Source of the DNA: Kribbella steppae
Lineage (GTDB): Bacteria; Actinomycetota; Actinomycetes; Propionibacteriales; Kribbellaceae
Direction of reading: 5' to 3'
Length of the DNA stretch: 64,000 nt
Assembly: GCF_004342025.1 (NCBI RefSeq)
Contig: NZ_SLWN01000026.1
Coordinates: 1-64,000 of the forward strand
Positions 8,822 through 17,127 of the stretch are shown piece by piece. The position numbers and the translations under genes are program-made. Position 1 is the stretch's first letter. Each line of letters begins with the position of its first letter. The notes beneath the pieces are model-generated. The model was given only the letters and a program-made list of their open reading frames with translations, was not told where the DNA came from and ran no database searches.

Positions 8822-9270
8822 TCCCGAATCCGTTCCGCCTGGTGGTCCTGGAGCTCTTCACCCTGGACCAGGAAGCGGTGGATCGTCTCCAACTCCGTCC
8901 GGGTGTAGCGGGACAGCACAGCAGTGCCCGCCGGCCTGACCGGGCCATAGACCTTCTCGACGCGTTCCTCCGCCAGCGGGGTCGCGGTCACCAGCACCCG
9001 GCGTCGGTCGGCCTCGTCCTTGGTGCGAGCGGCGTACCCGAAGTTCTCGAGCCGCTCGATCGCGGCCGTCGTCGCGGCCGGGCTCAGGCCTGCCTCGACC
9101 GCGAGCCGGCCGGCGGTCATGCCGCCGTTGCGCAGTAGCAGACCGATGCAGAGCAGGTCGGTCCGGTTCACGCCCAGTACGCCGGCCGCCGCCGCGTCCA
9201 CCCGGTCGGTCGCGTTCTGGAACCGCACCACGGCCTCGGTGATCTCCGCGATCAGCGTTTGTTTCGACAC
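8806..9270 (-). CDS. MarR-family transcriptional regulator
   Basis: The GTG at 9270 gives 154 residues with a winged helix: NRTDLLCIGLLLRNG, the recognition-helix region RLAVEAGLSPAATTAAIERL, and the wing DEADRRRVLVTATP. The frame is open further upstream, but that part would translate the operator region and the neighbouring gene, so I chose the start just after the family-like helix (VSKQTLIAEITEAV). It is divergent from a deazaflavin oxidoreductase gene. Two matching palindromes lie between the genes, one covering its own start codon, so it probably represses both itself and its neighbour until a ligand binds. Confidence 0.85.
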   Translation of the reverse strand: MSKQTLIAEITEAVVRFQNATDRVDAAAAGVLGVNRTDLLCIGLLLRNGGMTAGRLAVEAGLSPAATTAAIERLENFGYAARTKDEADRRRVLVTATPLAEERVEKVYGPVRPAGTAVLSRYTRTELETIHRFLVQGEELQDHQAERIRDQRVK

Positions 9271-9313
9271 TCGAAATAATCTACCATCGACAGAAATCTT
9301 TCGATGCTCGAAA
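9262..9313. promoter_or_regulatory. Two identical-arm palindromes, probable MarR operators
   Basis: TTTCGACACTCGAAA at 9262-9276 and TTTCGATGCTCGAAA at 9299-9313 share perfect 6-bp arms (TTTCGA/TCGAAA) with a 3-bp spacer, and both are followed by TAAT. Their centres are 37 bp apart. They fill the whole gap between the MarR gene and the divergent oxidoreductase gene, and the first overlaps the MarR start codon. That placement fits autorepression together with repression of the neighbour. Confidence 0.7.
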
Positions 9314-9330
9314 TAATTTGGAGGCTTCCG

Positions 9331-9774
9331 ATGGCTGTCACCACACCGCTGCCGGGCTGGCTGAAGCCGGTGAATCGACTGGTCAAGCTCCTGTCCCGCA
9401 CCGGCGTCCCGCTCGGGACCATCCACGTCCTGTCGGTTCCCGGCCGCGTCAGCGGTGCGATGCGTACGACGCCTGTCTCACCGCTGACTGTCGACGGCAA
9501 GCGGTACATCCTGAGTCCGCTGCCGAGCTCGGACTGGGTGCTCAACGCTCAGGCTGCTGGTCGGGGCCTGCTCGCAGCGGGCCGGAAGTCCACGCCGGTC
9601 CGATTGGAGGAGGTGGCCGACGCGGCTGAGAAGGCGGCGGTGCTGCGTGCGTTCCCGACTGAGGTGCCTGGCGGGGTGTCGTTTTTCATCCGGGTCGGCG
9701 TGGTCACCAGTGGTTCGCCGGACGAGTTCGAAGCCATCGCACCGCGGTGCGTTGTTTTCCGCGTGGTTCCGTAG
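9331..9774 (+). CDS. Deazaflavin (F420)-dependent nitroreductase-family oxidoreductase
   Basis: 147 residues from the ATG at 9331, which follows a TTGGAGG ribosome site; the ATG at 9304 lies inside an operator and is unlikely. The short split-barrel protein carries LPGWLKPVNRLVKLLSRTG at its N-terminus and VPGRVSGAMRTTPVSPL, the DDN-like pattern for binding reduced F420 or flavin. Such enzymes reduce quinones or nitro compounds, or bind heme and biliverdin. Divergent control by the adjacent MarR suggests induction by a toxic or phenolic compound. Confidence 0.78.
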   Translation: MAVTTPLPGWLKPVNRLVKLLSRTGVPLGTIHVLSVPGRVSGAMRTTPVSPLTVDGKRYILSPLPSSDWVLNAQAAGRGLLAAGRKSTPVRLEEVADAAEKAAVLRAFPTEVPGGVSFFIRVGVVTSGSPDEFEAIAPRCVVFRVVP

Positions 9775-9864
9775 TGGAAGAAGCTTGCGCAGGAATTCGG
9801 TGCCACGGAGATCATTGCCGAACGCGGTGACGCTGCGTGGGACGCCGCTTAACACGGTCACAAA

Positions 9865-9963
9865 CGCGCAAGCACATTGCGCGAGGTGCCCGATCGGGCG
9901 CTGAATGTGCGCGCTCTCACACGCACGGCCCGCTGGGGTCACGGCTGCGCAACGCGCTTGCGC
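9865..9963. promoter_or_regulatory. Paired GCGCAA-N5-TTGCGC palindromes upstream of the sugar ABC operon
   Basis: CGCGCAA-GCACA-TTGCGCG spans 9865-9883, and GCGCAA-CGCGC-TTGCGC spans 9947-9963. The 6-bp arms are identical in both copies, the spacers differ, and the centres are 81 bp apart. They lie 100-200 bp before the substrate-binding protein gene. The odd number of spacer bases and the perfect dyads look like a dimeric helix-turn-helix repressor site, possibly two sites joined by looping. No regulator gene is adjacent, so the binding protein is unknown. Confidence 0.6.
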
Positions 9964-10062
9964 GGATCGTTGACACCCGGTGCGCCGCGTGCCCAGAGTT
10001 GGCCCGTCAAGGGGGCATCGTTGTCACAGGCGGCTTCCATGAGGTGATCGGAGAGTGAAATC

Positions 10063-11343
10063 ATGCGTGGTGGTCTGAGCAAGACTGTCGCGGTGCTGGG
10101 TGCGGCGGGTCTTCTCGCGGTCAGTGCCTGCGGAAACAGCGACGACGGCGGCGGGGGTGGGGACTCGGCGGCCAGCAAGGACGTCACCGTCTTCACCTGG
10201 TGGGCCGACGGTGGTGAGAAGGCCGGTCTGGACGGGCTGGTCTCGGTGTTCAACACCGAGTGCAAGGACTACAAGTTCGTCAACTCCGCGGTCGCCGGTG
10301 GTGCCGGGTCGAACGCCAAGCAGGTGCTGGCGAACGACCTCGCCGCGGGCAAGCCGCCGTCGACGTTCCAGGCGCACGCCGGCGCCGAGTTGGGCGACTA
10401 CATCAACGCTGGTCAGGTCGACGACGTCAGCGGTCTCTACCAGGAGTTCGGTCTCGACAAGGCCTTCCCGCAGAGCCTGATCGACAACCTGACCGTCGAC
10501 GGCAAGATCTACTCGATCCCGGCCAACGTGCACCGCGCGAACGTGGTCTGGGCCAACCCGACCGTACTGAAGAAGGCGAACCTCGACGGCGCCACCGCGC
10601 CGGCCAACGTGGACGCGTGGATCGCGGACCTGGAGAAGCTGAAGGCGGCCGGCGTGAAGGCGCCGCTGGCCATCTCCAAGGGCTTCGCCCAGGAGATGCT
10701 GGTCGAGGCCGTGCTGCTGGCCGAACTGGGGGCGGACGACTTCACCGGCCTGTGGAACGGCAAGACGGACTGGGCCGGCGCGAACGTGACCGCCGCGCTG
10801 AACAAGTACAAGACGCTGCTGTCCTACACCAACGCCGACCGCGAGGCGATCGACTGGCCGGACGCGCTGCAGTACGTCAACAAGGGCCAGGCCGGCTACA
10901 CGCTGATGGGTGACTGGGTCGCCGCGCAGCAGCTGTCCGACAAGATTCCGGACACGGCCTACACCTACTGGCCGGCTCCGGGTACGGCGGGCAACTTCCA
11001 GTACCTGGCGGACTCCTTCACGCTGCCGACCAACGGGCAGGACCCGGAGGGTGCGAAGTGCTGGCTGAAGGTCACCGGCTCGGCCGAGGGCCAGAAGGCG
11101 TTCAACACCAAGAAGGGCTCGATCCCGGCCCGCTCGGACGCGGTCCCGGCGGACTACCCGAAGTACCAGCAGTCGGCGATGGCCGACTGGAAGAAGGACA
11201 AGATCGTTCCGTCCTGCGCGCACGGCGCCGCCTGCACGCTCGGCCAGAACAACGACATCCTGTCCGCGATCAGCCAGTTCAGCGGTAGCCAGGACGTCGC
11301 CAAACTGCAGGCCGCACTCGGCACTGCGATGAAGTCGAGCTGA
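10063..11343 (+). CDS. Carbohydrate ABC transporter substrate-binding lipoprotein
   Basis: A 426-residue family-1 extracellular binding protein. Lipobox LLAVSAC places the lipidated cysteine at residue 23, after a short basic and hydrophobic signal, and a Gly/Asp/Ser linker follows. VTVFTWWADGGEKAGLDGLV and VNSAVAGGAGSNAKQVLAND are typical of glucose/mannose or oligosaccharide-binding proteins. It would deliver a sugar to the two permeases encoded just downstream. GGAGAG precedes the ATG. The gene is preceded by two matching palindromes, so expression is probably repressor-controlled. Confidence 0.9.
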   Translation: MRGGLSKTVAVLGAAGLLAVSACGNSDDGGGGGDSAASKDVTVFTWWADGGEKAGLDGLVSVFNTECKDYKFVNSAVAGGAGSNAKQVLANDLAAGKPPSTFQAHAGAELGDYINAGQVDDVSGLYQEFGLDKAFPQSLIDNLTVDGKIYSIPANVHRANVVWANPTVLKKANLDGATAPANVDAWIADLEKLKAAGVKAPLAISKGFAQEMLVEAVLLAELGADDFTGLWNGKTDWAGANVTAALNKYKTLLSYTNADREAIDWPDALQYVNKGQAGYTLMGDWVAAQQLSDKIPDTAYTYWPAPGTAGNFQYLADSFTLPTNGQDPEGAKCWLKVTGSAEGQKAFNTKKGSIPARSDAVPADYPKYQQSAMADWKKDKIVPSCAHGAACTLGQNNDILSAISQFSGSQDVAKLQAALGTAMKSS

Positions 11344-11386
11344 TGCCGAACGAGTTGCGGACCGACGTCGGGTCGGAGGACTGAGC

Positions 11387-12289
11387 ATGCACGGAAGAAT
11401 CCGCACCTGGGGCCCGGGCGCCCTGGTGCTGCTGCCGACGGTGCTGCTGCTCGGGTATTTCGTCTACGTGCTGATCGCATGGACGTTCAACACCTCGCTG
11501 ACCGACCGGCACACGGCCCGCAGGGGCGGCCCGGTCGACTATGTCGGGTTCGAGAACTACGCGAACCTGTTCAGCGAGGACCGGTTCATCAACTCCCTGA
11601 AGAACCTCGGCGTGCTCACGGTGGCGTTCATCGTGGGCACGCTGATCTTCGGCGTGATCTGGGCGTTGCTGCTGGAGAAGGGGGTCACCGGCGAGGGCGT
11701 GTTCCGGTCGATCTTCCTGTTCCCGATGGCGATCTCGATGATCGCTTCCGGAGTGGTCTGGGGCTGGTTGCTGAACCCGTCCCAGGGCGACGACGCGCGC
11801 GGCCTGAACCGGCTGTTCTCGATCCTCCAGCTCAATTTCCTGGAGAATCCCTGGTGGACCGCGGGCAGTAGATGGACGACCATGATGGCCATCGCGCTCC
11901 CCGCGGTCTGGCAGCTGTCCGGCTACATCATGGCGCTGTTCCTGGCCGGGTTCCGGGGCATCCCGCCAGAGCTACGGGAGGCGGCCCGGGTCGACGGCGC
12001 GAGTGAGTTCAAGCTGTACCGGCACGTGCTGTTCCCGCAGCTGTCGCCGATCGCGCTGTCGGCCCTGATCATCCTCGGCCACATGTCGCTGAAGCTGTTC
12101 GACCTGATCTACGCGATCACCGGGCCGAACCAGTTCCGGACCGAGGTGCCCTCGATCTACATGTGGAACACCTTGCTCCGCGGTGACATGGCCAAGGCGG
12201 CCGCGATCGCCATCGTCCTACTGGCTGTTGTCGCTGTCCTCGTCATCCCGTATGTCGCGTACACCATCCGGCAGGAGAGTGAAAAATGA
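11387..12289 (+). CDS. Sugar ABC transporter permease, MalF-like
   Basis: 300 residues with six predicted membrane helices, the first near residues 9-33. The cytoplasmic EAA loop EAARVDGASEFKLYRHVLFPQ (given in pieces: EAARVDGASE, then FKLYRHVLFPQ), which docks on the ATPase, is at about residues 196-216. It pairs with the next permease to form the channel. The stop overlaps the next start by 4 bp (ATGA), giving coupled, one-to-one synthesis. No ATPase gene is present, so a shared MsiK-type ATPase encoded elsewhere probably powers the importer. Confidence 0.92.
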   Translation: MHGRIRTWGPGALVLLPTVLLLGYFVYVLIAWTFNTSLTDRHTARRGGPVDYVGFENYANLFSEDRFINSLKNLGVLTVAFIVGTLIFGVIWALLLEKGVTGEGVFRSIFLFPMAISMIASGVVWGWLLNPSQGDDARGLNRLFSILQLNFLENPWWTAGSRWTTMMAIALPAVWQLSGYIMALFLAGFRGIPPELREAARVDGASEFKLYRHVLFPQLSPIALSALIILGHMSLKLFDLIYAITGPNQFRTEVPSIYMWNTLLRGDMAKAAAIAIVLLAVVAVLVIPYVAYTIRQESEK

Positions 12290-13185
12290 CCGCCGCAGAG
12301 GCCGCGACCGGACAGGCCGCCGCGGCGATTCGCCAGAAGCCGCGGCGGAGCGCGATCGCCGACGGTTCGACCCGGCGAAGCCGGACGATCCGCTACCTCC
12401 TGCTGCTGCTCTTCCTGCTGTTCGTCCTGACCCCGGTGTACGTCGTGGTGATCGGCAGCTTCAAAACGTCCAGTGACACCACCGCCGCCGCGCAGTGGTC
12501 GCTGCCGGAGACGTGGACGCTGGAGCCGTGGCGCAAGGCGTGGGACACGCTGCAGCCGTACATGGTCCGGTCGCTCTCGCTGGCGATCCCGGCCGCGATC
12601 ATCTCGTCGATGATCGGTTCCGCGAACGGGTTCGTGCTGGCCCGCTGGCGGTTCCCGGGCGCGAACCTGGTGTTCGCGTTCATCCTGTTCGGGATGTTCA
12701 TCCCCTACCAGGCGGTGATGCTGCCGCTGCGGACGACGTTCACCGAGCTGGACGTGACCCGCGGCGTACCGACACTCATCATCGCCCACGTCATCTACGG
12801 CATCCCGATCTGCACGCTGATCTTCCGGAACTACTACGCCACCATCGTGCCGAACGAGATCATCGAGTCGGCCCGGGTCGACGGTGCCGGGCTGATCCAG
12901 ACCTACGCGCGGATCATCCTGCCGATCTCGATCTCCGGGTTCGTGGTGACGCTGATCTGGCAGTTCACCTCGGTCTGGAACGACTTCCTGTTCGCGCTGT
13001 TCCTCACCCAGCAGCAGAACGGCCCGGTCACGCTGGGCCTGGCGGCGCTGGCAGGCGGGCAGAAGGTCGACTACGCGGCCAGCATGGCGGGTGCGCTGAT
13101 CGCCTCGTTCCCGACCCTGCTGGTGTACATCCTGCTCGGCCGCTGGTTCATCGGCGGCCTGATGGCAGGCGCCCTGAAGGGCTGA
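12286..13185 (+). CDS. Sugar ABC transporter permease, MalG-like
   Basis: 299 residues. A cytoplasmic N-terminal extension of about 40 residues (Ala/Arg rich) precedes the first helix YLLLLLFLLFVLTPVYVVVI. The EAA loop has the form ESARVDGAGLIQTYARIILP near residues 195-215. The C-terminus FIGGLMAGALKG is characteristic of this subunit in the CUT1 group. It is the last gene of the operon and is followed by a strong hairpin terminator at 13207-13240. Confidence 0.92.
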   Translation: MTAAEAATGQAAAAIRQKPRRSAIADGSTRRSRTIRYLLLLLFLLFVLTPVYVVVIGSFKTSSDTTAAAQWSLPETWTLEPWRKAWDTLQPYMVRSLSLAIPAAIISSMIGSANGFVLARWRFPGANLVFAFILFGMFIPYQAVMLPLRTTFTELDVTRGVPTLIIAHVIYGIPICTLIFRNYYATIVPNEIIESARVDGAGLIQTYARIILPISISGFVVTLIWQFTSVWNDFLFALFLTQQQNGPVTLGLAALAGGQKVDYAASMAGALIASFPTLLVYILLGRWFIGGLMAGALKG

Positions 13186-13206
13186 TCAAGCACTGATGTA
13201 CGTCGT

Positions 13207-13240
13207 CTGCGGCCCGTGCTACTCGATGCACGGGCCGCAG
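13207..13240 (+). terminator. Hairpin terminator after the sugar ABC operon
   Basis: A perfect 13-bp stem (CTGCGGCCCGTGC paired with GCACGGGCCGCAG) encloses an 8-nt loop. It starts 22 bp after the last permease stop codon. There is no U tract, as is common for actinobacterial terminators. Confidence 0.8.
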
Positions 13241-13329
13241 TCGGGTGGTGACGGCGTGTCGATGTACTTATCCACAGGACGCGCGCAGGGGCCTGCGGCG
13301 GACTGGGGCTGGACGGTAATGTCGCGGAC

Positions 13330-14964
13330 GTGACCAAGTCACCACGAGGCCGGGACGGACGACCAAGCCACTTGCGGCTGGTCGGCTCCACGCCGGGCCC
13401 GACCCACCGGACCACGGCGGGTGTCGACGTCGACACCACGCCGAGTGTCGCCGTGCTGGAAACCCTGCTGGAAACGCTGTCCCTCGACCTCGCCGCCGCT
13501 CCCCGGGCCCTGCATCCGGTGATCGCGGAGGCCTCGGTCGCGCGGTCCGCCGCGATGCTCGCCGACCAGCTGTGGCCGGCCGGGCGGCCGGACGAGATCG
13601 GCGAGGTGGAGCGGTTCTTCTGGGCCGACGCCGCCCGGGTGCTGGGCGAGCGCCGTGACCCGCAATCCTTTGTTCTGTTGACGAGTCTGGCCCGCACGGT
13701 CGGTCCGGCCGGGCGGTTGCCGCTGCAGCGCGCCCATCTGTCCCGGTTGCGGACCGAGGCCGAGGTGCCCGAGTGGGTGACCCGGATCGCCGGGTTCCGG
13801 CTGACCAGCGCGATCGTGTCGGAGGACATCACCGGTGACGGGCTGAGCGTCGTCCTGGACTACGACGACGAGCAGCATCCGCACACCGTGGTCGTCTTCA
13901 TCGACAACAACCTCGGCGCGATCGTCAAGGACGTGTTCGTCGGCCCACCGGTGGACCGGGTGCTGGAGGCGTATCAGCGCGGTGGCCGGGTGACCATCCG
14001 GACGGTCCGGCCGCCGACCGCGGCCGGCATCATCCTGCAGGCGCTCGGCGAGACCAACGACTTCGACGATCCACCGGTGACCGAGGACTTCGAGTTCTTC
14101 TCCGGGCTGCTGGTGAACCGGCTGACCCAGTTGCCCGAGCGCCCCATTCGCCCACCGATCCGGCCATTGCTGTCACCGAAGCAGCGTGAGCAGCTGGTCG
14201 ACGAGTTCCTCGAGTCGCAGTACGCCGTGGGCCTGCCCGACGACGCGGCCGACATCGTCCGGTTGTGGATCGACCACGCGGTGGACCACACCGTCGGCGG
14301 TCCGTTGCGGGTGAGCGCCGTACTGGTGGAGCTGTTCCTCGCGCACTGGCTGCCGCGGAAGGTCCTTGCTGACAGCACCTACTTCGAGGCCGTACCCCTG
14401 GTGGTCAAGGCGTGGCTGGAGTTCGCGGGGGAGCGGACCGCGCTGGCGCTGGACGCGATCGACGAAGCGGTCGATGCGGTGGACGTGTGGACCCCGGCGC
14501 TCGAGGCCGCGGCGATGATCGACCCGATCGGCTCCAAACCGGGTGAACGCGTCTTCCTCGACGACACCACCAACGACCTCGAGGACGCCTACCGAGCCTT
14601 GTCCGGCCTGGGCTCACCGCCACAACCGGACCTCCAGGGCCTGGACAAGTCGCAAGCGGCGACGTTGTCGGTCCTGGCCCCGCACGCCTGGCTGATGGCC
14701 GGCGAGACCCTCGGTACGACGTACGCCCCCGACGCCTTCGACATCGCCGAACGCCTGGTCCGTGACGCCCCCGACCTCCTCGCCAAAGCCCGCCTCTCCA
14801 CCTGGCCCCGAGCCATTGTCTGGCTCCTCGCCCACCGTCACCGCCTGGTCGGCCCCGGCGAACCCCTGACCCCCTACGCCCTGGCCGCCGACCTCTCCTC
14901 CTCCCCGGCCACCCTCCGCAAAACCGCCAAACTCCTCACCGACACCCTCATCCTCCCCCGCTGA
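13330..14964 (+). CDS. Conserved actinobacterial protein of unknown function (544 aa)
   Basis: GTG start at 13330. The sequence is soluble and acidic-rich, without a signal peptide or clear membrane segment. Two helical blocks (about residues 35-130 and 280-544) flank a central alpha/beta part containing ITGDGLSVVLDYDDEQ and VVVFIDNNLGAIVKDVFVG. I do not recognise a catalytic motif. It stands alone: a terminator lies before it, and the thioredoxin/NHL gene starts 33 bp after it, so the two may be cotranscribed. Codon use is normal for the window, which supports a resident gene. Confidence 0.7.
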   Translation: MTKSPRGRDGRPSHLRLVGSTPGPTHRTTAGVDVDTTPSVAVLETLLETLSLDLAAAPRALHPVIAEASVARSAAMLADQLWPAGRPDEIGEVERFFWADAARVLGERRDPQSFVLLTSLARTVGPAGRLPLQRAHLSRLRTEAEVPEWVTRIAGFRLTSAIVSEDITGDGLSVVLDYDDEQHPHTVVVFIDNNLGAIVKDVFVGPPVDRVLEAYQRGGRVTIRTVRPPTAAGIILQALGETNDFDDPPVTEDFEFFSGLLVNRLTQLPERPIRPPIRPLLSPKQREQLVDEFLESQYAVGLPDDAADIVRLWIDHAVDHTVGGPLRVSAVLVELFLAHWLPRKVLADSTYFEAVPLVVKAWLEFAGERTALALDAIDEAVDAVDVWTPALEAAAMIDPIGSKPGERVFLDDTTNDLEDAYRALSGLGSPPQPDLQGLDKSQAATLSVLAPHAWLMAGETLGTTYAPDAFDIAERLVRDAPDLLAKARLSTWPRAIVWLLAHRHRLVGPGEPLTPYALAADLSSSPATLRKTAKLLTDTLILPR

Positions 14965-14997
14965 CTGCGCAGTTGTGGGGCGGCGGAGAATGGGGGT

Positions 14998-16776
14998 ATG
15001 CATGTGCGTGCGCCGGAGCTCAGGGGTCGTGGGTGGTTGAACACGGGTGGGCGGGAGTTGTCGCTCTCGGACTTCCGGGGACGGTTCCTACTCCTCGATT
15101 TCTGGACCTTCTGCTGCATCAACTGCCTGCATGTGCTGGACGAGTTGCGGCCGTTGGAGGAGAAGTACGGGGATGCGCTGGTGATTGTGGGGGTGCATTC
15201 GCCGAAGTTCGCGCATGAGGGGGAAGAGGCGGCGGTTCGGGCTGCGGTGGAGCGGTACGAGGTGGGGCATCCGGTGCTGGATGACCCCGAACTGGTGACC
15301 TGGCAGAACTACACCGCGCGGGCCTGGCCGACGCTCGTGCTGGTGGACCCGAACGGCTACATCGTCGCGCAGTACTCGGGTGAAGGGCACGCGCACGCGC
15401 TGGATGCTCAGCTGGCGGAGCTGATCGCCGAGCACGAGCAGGCCGGCACGTTGACGCGTGGCAAGTCGCCGTACGTCGCGCCGGAGCCGGCGCCAAGCGA
15501 CCTCCGCTTCCCGGCGAAGGTGGTTGCTCTCGACAACGGGTTCCTGGTCGCCGACGCCGGGAACCACAGCATCGTCCAGCTCGCCGAGGACGCGACCACC
15601 GTGGTACGACGCTTCGGCACCGGCACCCGTGGATTCACCGACGGGGACCAGGCTGCCTTCTCCGAGCCGAACGGCCTCACCGTCCTTCCCGCAGATGTCG
15701 CAACCAAGCTCGGGTACGACGTCGTCGTCGCCGACACGGTGAACCACGCCCTGCGCGGGATCAACCTGGAGAGCGGCCAGGTCACCACCTTGGTCGGCAC
15801 CGGCAAGCAATGGATGGACGGTGACGGCACCGACGTCCTGAGCTCGCCCTGGGATGTCGCCTGGTGGCAGGACAAGGTCTGGATCGCGATGGCCGGCGTC
15901 CATCAACTGTGGACGTACGACCCGTTCACCCGGACCACGGAAGTTGCCGCAGGCACCACGAACGAAGGTCTGAAGGACGGCGCGCTGAAGGAGGCCTGGT
16001 TCGCACAGACCAGTGGCCTGGCGGTCGACGGGGATCGTCTCTGGCTGGCCGACTCCGAGATCTCCGCGCTGCGCTGGATCGACACCGAGGTGCACACCGC
16101 TGTAGGCACCGGCCTGTTCGACTTCGGCCTGCGGGACGGCAAGGCGAGCGAGGCCTTGCTGCAGCACCCGCTCGGTGTGACGGTCCTCCCCGACGGTTCG
16201 ATGGCAATTGCCGACACCTACAACGGCGCCGTACGACGCTACGACCCGAGCACCGACGTGGTCGACACGATGGCGACCGGACTCGCCGAACCCAGCGGTG
16301 CTGTTGTCGTAGGCAACGAACTGCTGGTGGTCGAGTCGGCCGCCCACCGGCTGACCCGCATCCCGCTGGGCGAGTCGGCGACCGCGGACGAGTTCAGTAC
16401 CAGGACGCAGCGGCCGCCGATGGACATCGCGGCCGGCGAGATCACGCTCGAGGTCGTGTTCACGCCTCCGCCGGGACAGAAGCTGGACGATCGCTACGGC
16501 CCGTCGACGCGGCTGCTGGTGTCGTCGACGCCCGAGTCACTGCTGCGCGACGGTGCGGGCGACTCGACGGATCTCAGCCGGAAGCTGGTGATCGACGAAC
16601 GGGTCGGAGACGGCGTGCTGCACGTCGCCGTACAGGCTGCTTCGTGTGATGACTCCGACGAAGTCGAGTTCCCTGCGTGCCACATGCACCGGCAGGACTG
16701 GGGCGTACCAATCCGCGTGACGCCGGAAGGCGCCACGCGGCTCGAGTTGGTGCTGTCCGGAGCGTCTACTCCTTGA
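14998..16776 (+). CDS. Thioredoxin-fold/NHL-repeat protein
   Basis: 592 residues in two parts. Residues 1-150 form a TlpA/thioredoxin fold with the redox motif FWTFCCINCLHVL, where CINC is the CxxC pair preceded by an extra cysteine, and a cis-proline segment ARAWPTLVLVDPNGY. Residues about 170-470 hold NHL beta-propeller blades, for example FLVADAGNHSIVQL, VVADTVNHALRGI, LWLADSEISALRWI and MAIADTYNGAVRRYD. A beta-rich end with a CDDSDEVEFPACHMHRQDW segment follows. The layout matches the NHLRC2-like family found from bacteria to animals. No signal peptide is seen, so it is probably cytoplasmic. The partner of the dithiol is unknown. Confidence 0.87.
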   Translation: MHVRAPELRGRGWLNTGGRELSLSDFRGRFLLLDFWTFCCINCLHVLDELRPLEEKYGDALVIVGVHSPKFAHEGEEAAVRAAVERYEVGHPVLDDPELVTWQNYTARAWPTLVLVDPNGYIVAQYSGEGHAHALDAQLAELIAEHEQAGTLTRGKSPYVAPEPAPSDLRFPAKVVALDNGFLVADAGNHSIVQLAEDATTVVRRFGTGTRGFTDGDQAAFSEPNGLTVLPADVATKLGYDVVVADTVNHALRGINLESGQVTTLVGTGKQWMDGDGTDVLSSPWDVAWWQDKVWIAMAGVHQLWTYDPFTRTTEVAAGTTNEGLKDGALKEAWFAQTSGLAVDGDRLWLADSEISALRWIDTEVHTAVGTGLFDFGLRDGKASEALLQHPLGVTVLPDGSMAIADTYNGAVRRYDPSTDVVDTMATGLAEPSGAVVVGNELLVVESAAHRLTRIPLGESATADEFSTRTQRPPMDIAAGEITLEVVFTPPPGQKLDDRYGPSTRLLVSSTPESLLRDGAGDSTDLSRKLVIDERVGDGVLHVAVQAASCDDSDEVEFPACHMHRQDWGVPIRVTPEGATRLELVLSGASTP

Positions 16777-17014
16777 TGTCGCGGTTGTGCTCCTCGACCA
16801 CCCGGTACTCCTCTTCGATCGCCGGGTCGATCGCATCGGTCTCGACCCGACGGCGCCGGTTGGTGATGTAGAAGGAGAGCACGATCCCGGCCAGTCCGGC
16901 GAGGATCAGGATGTAGCCGACGACGGTCAGGTCGACGGCCTCCCACGAGTCCCGGATCGCGAACGCCAGGATGGCCCCCACGACCATCAGAAAGATGCCC
17001 ACACCGATGCTCAT
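16766..17014 (-). CDS. Small membrane protein, DUF6458-like
   Basis: 82 residues with two predicted helices: MSIGVGIFLMVVGAILAFAI at the start and VGYILILAGLAGIVLSFYI near residues 32-51. A basic RRRR stretch and an acidic C-terminal tail (EEEYRVVEEHNRDIKE) follow. This matches the short actinobacterial two-helix family I know as DUF6458, of unknown function. Its last 11 bp overlap the end of the convergent thioredoxin/NHL gene. Confidence 0.8.
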   Translation of the reverse strand: MSIGVGIFLMVVGAILAFAIRDSWEAVDLTVVGYILILAGLAGIVLSFYITNRRRRVETDAIDPAIEEEYRVVEEHNRDIKE

Positions 17015-17127
17015 CCGAGCCTCCTCGTGAAGTCGCCTGACGGTTCGACGCTACTCCGCTTGGGCGACGTTATCCATCAACAGCGCCTGTCTGTTACGCC
17101 ATGTGTACCCAGTGGTAAACCCGGGTG

